A stretch of 64,000 bases of DNA from Gillisia sp. Hel_I_86 (lineage in GTDB: Bacteria; Bacteroidota; Bacteroidia; Flavobacteriales; Flavobacteriaceae), in assembly GCF_007827275.1 (NCBI RefSeq), contig NZ_VISE01000001.1:3162001-3226000 (forward strand), written 5' to 3'. This document shows, in pieces, positions 53,979 to 62,629 of this stretch. Both the position numbers and the translations under genes were made by a program. The stretch's first letter is position 1. Every line of letters starts with the position of its first letter. The notes beneath the pieces were generated by a model. It ran no database searches and was not told the origin of the DNA. It saw only the letters and a program-made list of their open reading frames with translations.

Positions 53979-54119
53979 TACTACTTTTTTTAGTTGATGC
54001 AAATGGACAAGATTTAGAAGTTAGCCGGACTGCATAAGCCGGGCTTCATGCTTTGCCCTTTTATAAGTCCTTTCCTAATTCTAAATCTTGAAAGGAACAG
54101 CATCAAAAAAAGGTAGTAG
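53979..54119. ncRNA. Branched inverted-repeat element, possible structured RNA
   Basis: Three nested stems: TACTAC...GATGC with GCATC...GTAGTA; AAGATTTAGAAGTTAG with CTAATTCTAAATCTT; GCATAAGCC with GCTTCATGC. Non-coding. Could be a structured RNA, an oriT-like site or a small mobile hairpin. No family recognised. Confidence 0.45.
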
Positions 54120-54296
54120 CGAAGGCACTGGAAGAAGTAAATTGATAAAATAGTTAAGGAGAACCTACTATCAGAAAATTTTTAAGCTAATCAAAAAAAA
54201 GGAAAGTGCTCAGGATAAAAAAAGTAAATTGTATGGAGCACCGTGAGGTTATTTTTTCAATTAGTATTCCGTTTTTATTTTGGTTAAAAATGAAAT

Positions 54297-54620
54297 TAGG
54301 AATAGCAAGAGGGTAACACGCGATGCGATGTTACATATTCCTAATTAATTGATATTAAGTTATTTACACTATTTAATCTTATGCTATTTTATTGAATTTG
54401 CGACAAATGGCTTTAAAACTCCTATAAATAGGTTCATTTTTGCGACAATATTTATTAAAAAATGCTTTTAAAGTTAATTTTACTAAAATTAATGTTAGAA
54501 TTTATAGTGTGGTTAGCTGTATAGATTAGCCGTTGCCATTATTAACTATTGACGATTCAAATTAGCAAAGCAAGATGTGTCATTGTCATGACAATCTTGC
54601 TTTGCGCCCGGGGGTTGCAA
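54297..54620 (-). repeat. Conserved hairpin element, copy 3 (inverted)
   Basis: Inverted copy of 12111-12430, including the GGAATA...TATTCC hairpin (54299-54341) with changed but still pairing loop bases, the TTTGCGACAAA boxes, CCTATAAATAGG and the GCAAAGCAAGAT stem. Lies in element 1, whereas copies 1 and 2 lie in element 2. Confidence 0.75.
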
Positions 54621-55015
54621 GGGGAAAAAGAAAAGTAATTCGTCTGATAAATTTATTTTATATTGTTCTGTGGAATGCTTAAATGCAGTAATACAGCACA
54701 AACTACATAAATTCAGTGAAAAACTTTTCAACTCTGTAAGAAATTTCTTTAATCGAAAAGATTGATTTTATAAAATTTTTCTATATATTTAATTTTTAAG
54801 GATTTACACCCTACTTCAAATCCTTAATTTTTTAATTAATCTTATTCTATAAAATAAAAAACCCCTGATTGGGGAGTTCTTAATATTGCTTAATTATTAA
54901 TCTCTTAAATAATCTGCCTATGTAACATATTATTTAACCAACCAGAGGAATATGCTGCAAATGTAGCATTCTTCGCAGACATTAAAAAAATATTTATAAT
55001 CTTAAAATTATCATT
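54621..55015. other. Leader region of the peptide gene
   Basis: No gene. CCCCTGATTGGGG at about 54862-54874 forms a short stem. AT-rich, probably contains the promoter of 55016-55222. Confidence 0.4.
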
Positions 55016-55222
55016 ATGAAAAATTTATTTTTTGTATTTGCTTTTGTATTTTCAATTTCTTTTGCTGGAAATGCTAATCACACAGAAATAGACGACGCTC
55101 CTATTAGGTATTGTACAACTTTGACTACATCATGTGGACCATCAGGTGATGTATGTGGTGGTACAATTTACGAACTGGCTAGAAATGCAGCCTGGGCAGA
55201 AAATTACTGGTGTGGTAATTAA
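55016..55222 (+). CDS. Small secreted Cys-rich peptide
   Basis: 68 aa. Type I signal (MKNLFFVFAFVFSISFAGNA) followed by a mature peptide of about 48 residues with four Cys: RYCTTLTTSCGPSGDVCGG and AENYWCGN. The Cys could form two disulfides or be modified. It is first in a + strand set with the GLPGLI and TonB-type genes, 60 bp upstream of the former. Not matched to a named family; the arrangement suggests it is the substrate or signal handled by the outer-membrane protein (inference). Confidence 0.7.
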   Translation: MKNLFFVFAFVFSISFAGNANHTEIDDAPIRYCTTLTTSCGPSGDVCGGTIYELARNAAWAENYWCGN

Positions 55223-55281
55223 TTTTTAAACAAATTAATGATAGGCAGTTTAAACTGCCTATCATTATTAAACTATAGATA

Positions 55282-56118
55282 TTGATGAGACATTTAATTC
55301 CTTTATTCACTTTTTTTGCATTATCATGCTGTTGGTCACAAAACAGCGAAAAAGTAACAGATAACTTAGAATACAAAATCACTTATTTAATGACATATCA
55401 AATTGATTCTACAAATATTCAAAGAGTAGAATCAGAGGAAATGGTACTTTATATTGGAAACAATATATCTAGATTTTCAAGTGCAGGAAAGGCCATAGGA
55501 GATTCTTTAATGAACAGCATCGATAGAAAAAGTAAAAGCCAAGCTAATTATGCTAAAATTCAATCGCAGATACCTCCCACCAGTTTCGATTACTATATAT
55601 ATAAAAGAATTCCCGAGGGAAAATTATCTTTTACCAGAAAAATAGTTAAAGATAATTTTAAATATATTGAAGATTTAGATAAAATAAAATGGAATATTGA
55701 TGCTGATACAAAAAAAATAAATAGCTACAAAGTTCAAAAAGCTACTACATATTATGCAGGCAGGAACTACACAGCTTGGTTTACATCTGAAATTCCAATT
55801 TCTGATGGTCCTTATAAATTCAACGGCTTACCAGGATTAATTCTGAAGATCAGTGACAATAAAAATCACTATAGTTTTGAACTATTAAAATTGCAAAAAT
55901 TAGAAATTCCTATCTCGATTTCATTCAATGAAAAAGCATATATTTCAACCACCAAAGAAAGGTTCAAAAGAGTAAAAAAAGAGTACGATATAGATCCTAT
56001 AGCAGCGTTAGAGAGAACAGGAATGTCGTTTTCTTTTCCTTCAGGGGAACGACAAAGAATGCAAAAAGAGCATTTGGAAGAACTTAAAAATCAAAATAAT
56101 CCTATCGAACTTGAATAA
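55282..56118 (+). CDS. GLPGLI-family protein
   Basis: 278 aa with signal-like N-terminus (MRHLIPLFTFFALSCCWSQN), possibly a lipoprotein by its Cys pair. The family name motif is present in YKFNGLPGLILKISDNKNHY, preceded by the typical TAWFTSEIPISDGPY. GLPGLI proteins are Bacteroidota-specific periplasmic proteins almost always encoded beside a TonB-dependent-receptor-like protein; role unknown. Starts 60 bp after the peptide gene, ends 5 bp before the receptor. Confidence 0.92.
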   Translation: MMRHLIPLFTFFALSCCWSQNSEKVTDNLEYKITYLMTYQIDSTNIQRVESEEMVLYIGNNISRFSSAGKAIGDSLMNSIDRKSKSQANYAKIQSQIPPTSFDYYIYKRIPEGKLSFTRKIVKDNFKYIEDLDKIKWNIDADTKKINSYKVQKATTYYAGRNYTAWFTSEIPISDGPYKFNGLPGLILKISDNKNHYSFELLKLQKLEIPISISFNEKAYISTTKERFKRVKKEYDIDPIAALERTGMSFSFPSGERQRMQKEHLEELKNQNNPIELE

Positions 56119-56123
56119 AGTAA

Positions 56124-58769
56124 ATGAAGATAAAATCCTGCTTTCTCCTTTTGTTGTTATTTATCTTTTATAACGGTTTTTCGCAAACAGTTATTACCGG
56201 GGAAATTACTGATAAAGACAAGCAACATTTGAGCGGGGCGACGATTACTTTAAGTCAAGATTCAACTTCAAATATAATTGCATATGGTATTTCAGATAGT
56301 TATGGCAAATTTAAGATAGATGTAAAGACTAATTCAGAATACTTTTTCGTCAAAGTTGCACACTTGGGCTTTGAAAATTGGAATAATAAATTTCAAAATA
56401 AAACCCAACATATTACAGTGCAACTTACAGAATCATCAGAAGAATTGAAAGAGGTGCATATAGAATCAAAAATAATCGAAAAAAGAGGGGACACCCTTAG
56501 TTATTCCGTTTCAGCTTTTAAAAATCAAAAAGACCGGGTAATAGCCGATGTGCTAAAAAAAATGCCAGGAATAGAAATACGCAGTTCAGGTCAAATTTAC
56601 TACCAAGGGGAACCCATTCAGAAATATTATATAGAAGGCCTTGATCTTTTGGAAGGCAGGTATAACCTCGCCAACAATAACCTTTCGGCAGATGATGTAT
56701 CACAGGTTCAAATACTGGAAAACCACCAACCCATAAAGCTATTGGACAGTCTGGAGTTTTCCGAAAGGGCTTCTTTAAATATAAAACTTAAAAAAAAAGT
56801 AACCCTCACAGGAAGTGCTGAACTGGGCAGCGGTATTTCACCCATTCTTTGGAAAGCAAATATTACCCCGATGGTTTTTACCAAAAAACAACAAGCAATT
56901 TTTTCTTATCAAGGCAACAATACAGGTAACGATGTATCTCTCGAGATCAGGGACTTTTCCTTTGAAGATTTTGGAAGACAGGAATTTAATATCAACAAAA
57001 GGGATTGGCTTTCAATTCGTAAAATTGCAGCGCCCTCTTTTTCCCAGGAACGCTGGTTGGACAATAATGTACATTTAGGATCAGCTAACTATTTGATTCG
57101 GCTTAAAAAGGATATTGACCTAAAGATAAACGTATCTTATTTGAACGATAGTCAACAACAAATAGGAAATACCCAAACCCTTTTCTTTACACAGAATGAT
57201 ACCATTTCTATTTCAGAAAGAGTGAATAATAATTTTTATATCGAAAACTTACAGTCTAAATTTATTTTGGAAAAGAACACGGATGATAATTACCTGAAAA
57301 ACACATTGGAAATCAATAGTTTTTGGGATTCACAGTTTGGTAATATTCGTACCCAAGATGAAAATATCTTACAAGCACTCAACAACCCATTCTTGGCATT
57401 TAGAAATAAATTAAAACTTCTTAAACCATTCGGAAAACAACTAATTACCTTTGTATCTAATACCGGCTATACAGAATCCTCCCAAAATCTAAATGTAAAT
57501 CCTGGTCGATACAAAGAATTATTGAATGAAAATCAGCCTTATACAGCAACAAATCAGATTTTAAAATCTTCTACTTTTTTTACCGAAAACTCCGCAGGCT
57601 TAACCAAAGGATTAAAAGATATTACTATTGCACCTGAGATTGGTTTCGCAATACAAAATCAAAAATTGGATAGTCAATTAATTCTAATTGAAAATAATGA
57701 AACTGATACCCTTAAGGGAAATTTTCGTAACGATCTCAATTTCTTTTCTTCAAGTATTTATTTTACAAGCAAGTTTATCTACAAGAAAAATAGCTGGAAT
57801 ATACGCCTTCAAACACCTTTCAATTATCGAATTTTTAATATTGAAGATCGTGATTTAGATAAAGAGCAAAACTTAACCCGCTTCACTTTTGAACCTGATT
57901 TATTTATTAAAAAAGAGTTTTCAGCATTTTGGGAAGCTAGCATATACGCAAATCTTAAGAATAATTTTGGCGATGTTACTAATTTATACTACGGATTTAT
58001 CCTTACCGACTACCGGAATTTACAACGGTACAATGCACCAATATCAGAGAATTTTCAACAAAATTATAGCTGGCGAATTTCCTACCGTAATCCTATTAAT
58101 TCCATTTTTGCCAGTAGCTCTTATTCATTTTCCCAAACAAAAAACAACCTTTTATATAGCAACCTTATAAATCAAAATGGAGCTACCGTTTTTGAAGCGT
58201 TGGTAAAGGAAAATTATTCTAATTCACATACTTTAAACCTTAGGGGCAGTAAATATTTTAGCAAAATCAATACTACTTTAAGTTTAAGCTCTACTTTTTC
58301 AAGCATTGAACGGGAACAATTGTTAAATGAGCGTTTTGCAGACATACAAAATCAAAATTTGAATTTTAATGCGAAATTGGAATCTGAAATTACAGATTGG
58401 TTAAGCACTACTTATAATGCTGATTTAAGTTATTTATACACTATTATAGAAAGTAGAGAGACTGAACCAATAAGAACTCAATCACATTCCGTAGATTTCT
58501 TCTTTTATTTAAGTGAGCGGCAATATTTAAGTGCAAATTCTGAATATTATTACAATAGTATTTCAAACAGAAATCGCAATAACTATTTCCTGAATTTAAA
58601 TTATCAATACACCTTTAAAAAACCGGCTTTTGATTTAAGAGCTAGTTGGAATAATGTTTTAAATACCAATGAATTTGTGAGAGTATCTAATTCGGAGTTC
58701 TCATATATTCAGAGTACCTATAGACTTAGGCCTACCCAACTTCTGGTAAGTTTAAAATTTTCTTTTTAA
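56124..58769 (+). CDS. TonB-dependent-receptor-like outer membrane protein
   Basis: 881 aa. Signal (MKIKSCFLLLLLFIFYNGFS), CarboxypepD_reg-like Ig domain (VITGEITDKDKQHLSGATIT), plug-like region (DTLSYSVSAFKNQKDRVIAD, then KKMPGIEIRSSGQIYYQGEP), and a beta-barrel from about 250 ending in YRLRPTQLLVSLKFSF with terminal Phe. No TonB box is obvious. This is the usual partner of GLPGLI proteins. Probably imports or exports a peptide across the outer membrane; the small Cys-rich product upstream is the best candidate cargo. Confidence 0.88.
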   Translation: MKIKSCFLLLLLFIFYNGFSQTVITGEITDKDKQHLSGATITLSQDSTSNIIAYGISDSYGKFKIDVKTNSEYFFVKVAHLGFENWNNKFQNKTQHITVQLTESSEELKEVHIESKIIEKRGDTLSYSVSAFKNQKDRVIADVLKKMPGIEIRSSGQIYYQGEPIQKYYIEGLDLLEGRYNLANNNLSADDVSQVQILENHQPIKLLDSLEFSERASLNIKLKKKVTLTGSAELGSGISPILWKANITPMVFTKKQQAIFSYQGNNTGNDVSLEIRDFSFEDFGRQEFNINKRDWLSIRKIAAPSFSQERWLDNNVHLGSANYLIRLKKDIDLKINVSYLNDSQQQIGNTQTLFFTQNDTISISERVNNNFYIENLQSKFILEKNTDDNYLKNTLEINSFWDSQFGNIRTQDENILQALNNPFLAFRNKLKLLKPFGKQLITFVSNTGYTESSQNLNVNPGRYKELLNENQPYTATNQILKSSTFFTENSAGLTKGLKDITIAPEIGFAIQNQKLDSQLILIENNETDTLKGNFRNDLNFFSSSIYFTSKFIYKKNSWNIRLQTPFNYRIFNIEDRDLDKEQNLTRFTFEPDLFIKKEFSAFWEASIYANLKNNFGDVTNLYYGFILTDYRNLQRYNAPISENFQQNYSWRISYRNPINSIFASSSYSFSQTKNNLLYSNLINQNGATVFEALVKENYSNSHTLNLRGSKYFSKINTTLSLSSTFSSIEREQLLNERFADIQNQNLNFNAKLESEITDWLSTTYNADLSYLYTIIESRETEPIRTQSHSVDFFFYLSERQYLSANSEYYYNSISNRNRNNYFLNLNYQYTFKKPAFDLRASWNNVLNTNEFVRVSNSEFSYIQSTYRLRPTQLLVSLKFSF

Positions 58770-58888
58770 GCTCAATTTTTCTTTTCAGAGATTCATCTAC
58801 TTTCCTCTAAGCCTGAATTTTTTAAACGTGACGTGACCATCGGTAGTATAAAGATATAGGCAATAGGCACACATCTTCGTTATTAAAA

Positions 58889-60103
58889 TTAAGATCCTAG
58901 TTTTTCTTTCAGTAGCAACATATCTTCACTCAACTTATTTTCTAAAACCCGTGCATAAATCTGGGTGGTAGATAATTTGGTATGTCCTAAAAGCTTAGAG
59001 ACCGTTTCTATAGGTACCCCGTTGGATAAGGTAACAGTGGTCGCAAAAGTGTGCCTGGCAGAATGAAAGGTAATTGTTTTTTTTATTTTCAATTGCAGCA
59101 TCACCTCTTTTAGATATTTGTTGACTTTTTGATTCGAAAAGACCGGGAATAAAAATTCGTCTTTTATACTATCGGCATATTGATCCATAATATTTTGGGC
59201 CTGGGGCAAAAGTGGCACTTTTACCGTTTCGTCTGTTTTCTCACGTTTGGTATAAATCCAGTTGCTACCATCGATCCCTTTAATAATCTGATGAATGGTC
59301 AATTCTTTTATATCTACATAAGAAAGCCCGGTATAGCAGGAAAATATGAAAACATCTTTAACTTTTTGTAAGCTGCTATTCGTAAATTCAGTGCCCTCTA
59401 CTAGTTGAAGTTCCCGTTTGCTTAGATATTGCCGCTCGTTTTTCTCGAACCTGAATTTAAAATTGTCAAAAGGGTTTTTGACCAGCCATTCCAGCCTGAT
59501 TGAAAGATTCAACATCTTTTTAAAACGTTCCAAATGTTTCATGGTGCCATTGTTGCCACAAGTCTTGCGAGAAACCTTAGTAGAATATTGGCGTAGGAAC
59601 TGTTCAAAGTCGGTTACGAACCGATAGTTGATCTGTTTGATGTCGATATCATTGCAGCTCATTTTCTGCTTTAAAAACTCTTTTAAATAGGTTTCGGTGG
59701 TACGATAATTTTTCATCGTTCCGGGCTTCAACACGTTTTTCATATGGGAATTGTGATAGCTCATTAATTCCAACAAAGTTTTCTGGTGTTCATCATTTCC
59801 GTAGAACCGAGCTTTGATACTTTGGGCAGATATTACTTTGTTCTCTGAGGAAAGTTGCTTGTGGCAGTCCAAGAATTTAGTATAGATCTGGTCTAAATAC
59901 TGATTTAGCATTCGAGATTTTGGAGTAGTTCCCTTGGCACGTCCTTTTGAGGCGTCCCAATGATTCACCGAAATTGATCTTTTTAGGCTGATCTCTGAGC
60001 GTTTTCCATCTACGGTAACCCGGGCATAAATAAATAATTTCTTTGTCTCGTTATGGTGTTTACGAACAAAGAACAATACGGAAAAGGTAGTGTAATTAGG
60101 CAT
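58889..60103 (-). CDS. Tyrosine integrase of element 1
   Basis: 404 aa. Same architecture as the other two: arm-binding (LFIYARVTVDGKRSEISLKR), core-binding, catalytic HSARHTFATTV and LLGHTKLSTTQIYARV; TGLSYVD at the Arg I position. It is adjacent to the intact tRNA-Pro gene (60319-60392), so element 1 is the most recent or most tRNA-proximal insertion. Converges with the TonB-type gene with 119 bp between. Confidence 0.93.
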   Translation of the reverse strand: MPNYTTFSVLFFVRKHHNETKKLFIYARVTVDGKRSEISLKRSISVNHWDASKGRAKGTTPKSRMLNQYLDQIYTKFLDCHKQLSSENKVISAQSIKARFYGNDEHQKTLLELMSYHNSHMKNVLKPGTMKNYRTTETYLKEFLKQKMSCNDIDIKQINYRFVTDFEQFLRQYSTKVSRKTCGNNGTMKHLERFKKMLNLSIRLEWLVKNPFDNFKFRFEKNERQYLSKRELQLVEGTEFTNSSLQKVKDVFIFSCYTGLSYVDIKELTIHQIIKGIDGSNWIYTKREKTDETVKVPLLPQAQNIMDQYADSIKDEFLFPVFSNQKVNKYLKEVMLQLKIKKTITFHSARHTFATTVTLSNGVPIETVSKLLGHTKLSTTQIYARVLENKLSEDMLLLKEKLGS

Positions 60104-60318
60104 TTCAAGCGTCTTTAATGAAACAATCAGTTTGCAAAGACGAAAGTCAAATCAGTTAAATGCTTTATGAAGTTACGTAAATATCTGTAATAAATGATTC
60201 ACCGAATGATTCACCAGACTTATGTATTTATATGATATTGTTTGATATCATTAAAAACTAAAAACACTGAAAATCAATAGATTAACAGTGTTTTAGTGGG
60301 TTTTGATACCCATTTGGT

Positions 60319-60392
60319 CGGGGTGGCAGGATTCGAACCTGCGGCCTCCTGCTCCCAAAGCAGGCGCGATAACCGGGCTACGCTACACCCCG
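60319..60392 (-). tRNA. tRNA-Pro (anticodon TGG)
   Basis: 74 nt on the minus strand: acceptor CGGGGTG/CACCCCG, D-arm TAGCGTAGCCCGGTTATCGC, anticodon loop TTTGGGA, T-arm GGTTCGAATCC. Intact; its 3' end is the integration site of the three elements. CCA is not encoded. Confidence 0.97.
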
Positions 60393-60722
60393 TATGGTGT
60401 AAATTTATTCAGTATTCCAAAACCCTGCCGCATAAAGTTCCCAAGGAACCTACGGCCTTCCCGCCGCAGCGGGACACGATAACCGGGCTACGCTACACCC
60501 CGTATGGTGTAAATTTATTCAGTATTCCAAAACCCTGCCGCATAAAGTTCCCAAGGAACCTACGGCCTTCCCGCCGCAGCGGGACACGATAACCGGGCTA
60601 CGCTACACCCCGTATGGTGTAAATTTATTCAGTATTCCAAAACCCTGCCGCATAAAGTTCCCAAGGAACCTACGGCCTTCCCGCCGCAGCGGGACACGAT
60701 AACCGGGCTACGCTACACCCCG
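60367..60722 (-). repeat. Tandem 110-bp repeats containing the tRNA-Pro 5' part
   Basis: Units start at CGATAACC at 60367, 60477 and 60587, with a fourth partial at 60697-60722. Each holds 26 nt of the 5' part of tRNA-Pro, then a conserved 84-bp spacer with a CCCGC/GCGGG hairpin. The first unit overlaps the real tRNA. No tRNA 3' part follows in the extra units. Confidence 0.92.
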
Positions 60723-60950
60723 ATGGTCATTTATATATCGTTTTGCTCCTCGTTTCTTGATCTTACTTTCCAAAAGCATTGCTTCAGAACGATTTGATAC
60801 CTCCATTTGCAAAACAATCTTCCAGGGCATTCCATATTTTGTAGAATTAACTCTCCCTGAATTGTGTCTTTTCAACCTTTCTTTGATATCTATAGTTTGT
60901 CCTACATAATACCTTGAACTTTTTTCACTAAAAAGAATGTATACTAACAT
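60708..60950 (-). CDS. GIY-YIG endonuclease-like protein ending in tRNA-derived sequence
   Basis: About 80 aa from the Met at 60950 (MLVYILFSEKSSRYYVGQTI); an upstream start at 60998 is open but less likely. GIY-YIG core: VYILFS...YYVGQTIDIKERLKRH with YxxG, Arg in KERLKRHN, Glu in RSEAMLLESKIKK, Asn late. The last codons (HRGVA stop) are read from the tRNA-Pro 5' fragment, whose TAG gives the stop. Flanked on both sides by tRNA fragments (60697-60722, 60990-61022), suggesting a homing-type unit tied to tRNA ends. Confidence 0.85.
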   Translation of the reverse strand: MLVYILFSEKSSRYYVGQTIDIKERLKRHNSGRVNSTKYGMPWKIVLQMEVSNRSEAMLLESKIKKRGAKRYINDHRGVA

Positions 60951-60989
60951 ATTTTCTAGATTTACGTTTCGGCGACCTTCCCGCTTTAG

Positions 60990-61022
60990 GCGGGACACGA
61001 TAACCAGGCTACGCTACACCCC
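60990..61022 (-). repeat. Additional tRNA-Pro 5' fragment
   Basis: GGGACACGATAACC then AGGCTACGCTACACCCCG: one base different from the repeats at 60697. Bounds the GIY-YIG gene on its upstream side. Confidence 0.85.
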
Positions 61023-61051
61023 GAATAATTCGTTTGGAATTAATCGTTTTG

Positions 61052-61137
61052 CGGAGAGTATGAGATTCGAACTCATGCGACAATTGCTCGTCGACAGTTT
61101 AGCAAACTGCTCCATTAACCACTCTGGCAACTCTCCG
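61052..61137 (-). tRNA. tRNA-Ser (anticodon GCT)
   Basis: 86 nt on the minus strand with long variable arm: acceptor CGGAGAG/CTCTCCG, anticodon loop TTGCTAA, T-arm GAGTTCGAATCTC. Intact. The 150 bp up to 61288 show no gene. Confidence 0.96.
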
Positions 61138-61287
61138 TTAAATTTTAAGAACTTATCGCAAGTATTTTGCGGTTGCAAATCTAACTTTTACCTAGTAACA
61201 ATCCAAACCTTTTATCCCTTTTTTCAGCATAAAAACTTTAAGATTTAATTAAAAGGGTCGGGGTCAGAAAATTAAGCTTAAAAATAG

Positions 61288-62535
61288 TTATAAACTTTTA
61301 CTAGATGCTTCTTCCAATTCAATTAATTTAGATAAATTTTGAAGTATATGATCGTGTTTTTTCACAAAGGGATTGCTCGTATCCCAAACATAACCTGCTA
61401 ACACAGCACAAATTTGTTTTTTGATTTCTGGATTGGGATCGTGATGAAAAATGATATTTTGAAGATTCCCTGAGTACCACTCCTTTACATAACTGGTAAA
61501 TACATCTACGCCTTTTTTAATGTAACCTACATATTCCTTTTCCCAATTAACTTTTTCGCCATTTCGCTCCTTAACAATAAGTTTGGCTGCCAATAATCCC
61601 GAAACTGTTGCAAAAGCTACCCCAGAGGAGAATATAGGATCTAAAAACTCTGCAGAGTTTCCCGTGAGAACAAAACCATCTCCATAAAGCTGAGTGACAT
61701 TTCTACTTATGTTATCGATTTTTATGGGTTTAAAAAGATAATCATAGTCTTCAAATCGATGATCATAATACTTCAATTTTTTGATCATCTCTTTCATGGC
61801 GAGTTCAGGATCTTTCGAAAATTGATCGAACCATTCTGTAGGTGCTACAAAGCCTAAGCTGGAATTTCCATTGGAAAACGGAAAATACCAAAACCAAACT
61901 TGAGTTTCCAATACTTCAAAAGTGATGAGTTCCCCTTCCTTTCCTTTAGGACGATCGGGTTCTTGTATATGAGTGAAAATTGAAGAATGGGCAGCAATTT
62001 GTGAAGGCGCTTCCAGATGTAATTGTTTTGCTAAAACTCTTCCAAAACCACTGGCATCTATAATGAATCCTGCATGTATTTCGGTAAGTTCTCCATTGGA
62101 ATTTCTAACAATGGTTTTAGAACGACTGCCTTCAAATTCGACACTTTTCACCTCTGTATCAAACAAGATCTTAACGCCTTTTCGTTGTGCTTCTTGCGCT
62201 AAGCAATTGTCAAAGTCGGCTCGGGGAACCTGCCAGGTCCAATCCCAACCTTCACCATGCTTTTCTGAGAAATCAAATTCTCCTATTTTTTCATCTTTAA
62301 TAAAACGAGCTCCGAATTTCTTTTGAAATCCAGCTTTCTTAACAGCTTCCAATAACCCGGCTTCTTCCAGGTTATCCATGCACTGCGGAATTAAACTCTC
62401 CCCAATTTGAAACCTGGGAAAAGTAGCTTTTTCGACCACTAGCACCTTTATTCCTTGATTATGAAGATAAGAGGCAGAGACCATTCCTGAGGGACCTGCG
62501 CCAATAATAAGAATTTCTGCAATTTCCTTTTTCAT
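61288..62535 (-). CDS. FAD-dependent oxidoreductase of the tryptophan-halogenase/geranylgeranyl reductase type
   Basis: 415 aa. Rossmann FAD motif ILIIGAGPSGMVSASYL at the N-terminus, IDASGFGRVLAKQL in the middle, and YGDGFVLTGNSAEFLDPIFS (second FAD motif with GD-like region). The halogenase WxWxIP motif is not evident, although VWFWYFPFSNG is reminiscent, so reduction or oxidation is as likely as halogenation. Divergent from the ammonia-lyase at 62630; in Flavobacteriia such pairs occur in dialkylresorcinol/flexirubin pigment clusters (family knowledge). Confidence 0.85.
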   Translation of the reverse strand: MKKEIAEILIIGAGPSGMVSASYLHNQGIKVLVVEKATFPRFQIGESLIPQCMDNLEEAGLLEAVKKAGFQKKFGARFIKDEKIGEFDFSEKHGEGWDWTWQVPRADFDNCLAQEAQRKGVKILFDTEVKSVEFEGSRSKTIVRNSNGELTEIHAGFIIDASGFGRVLAKQLHLEAPSQIAAHSSIFTHIQEPDRPKGKEGELITFEVLETQVWFWYFPFSNGNSSLGFVAPTEWFDQFSKDPELAMKEMIKKLKYYDHRFEDYDYLFKPIKIDNISRNVTQLYGDGFVLTGNSAEFLDPIFSSGVAFATVSGLLAAKLIVKERNGEKVNWEKEYVGYIKKGVDVFTSYVKEWYSGNLQNIIFHHDPNPEIKKQICAVLAGYVWDTSNPFVKKHDHILQNLSKLIELEEASSKSL

Positions 62536-62629
62536 TCCATTTCATTTGCGTTGCAAATATAGTACATTTGTTAAGAGAATTAACAGTTCCTGCAAAGGAT
62601 ACACTACTAATAACCCGGATTTCTATCGT

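Noticed and set aside
53979-54119. Retron msr-msd
   Set aside because: No retron reverse transcriptase nearby; the only reverse transcriptases are the group II intron maturases, far away.
54546-54731. 61-residue minus-strand ORF
   Set aside because: Overlaps the conserved hairpin repeat, and copy 2 of the repeat does not keep the frame.
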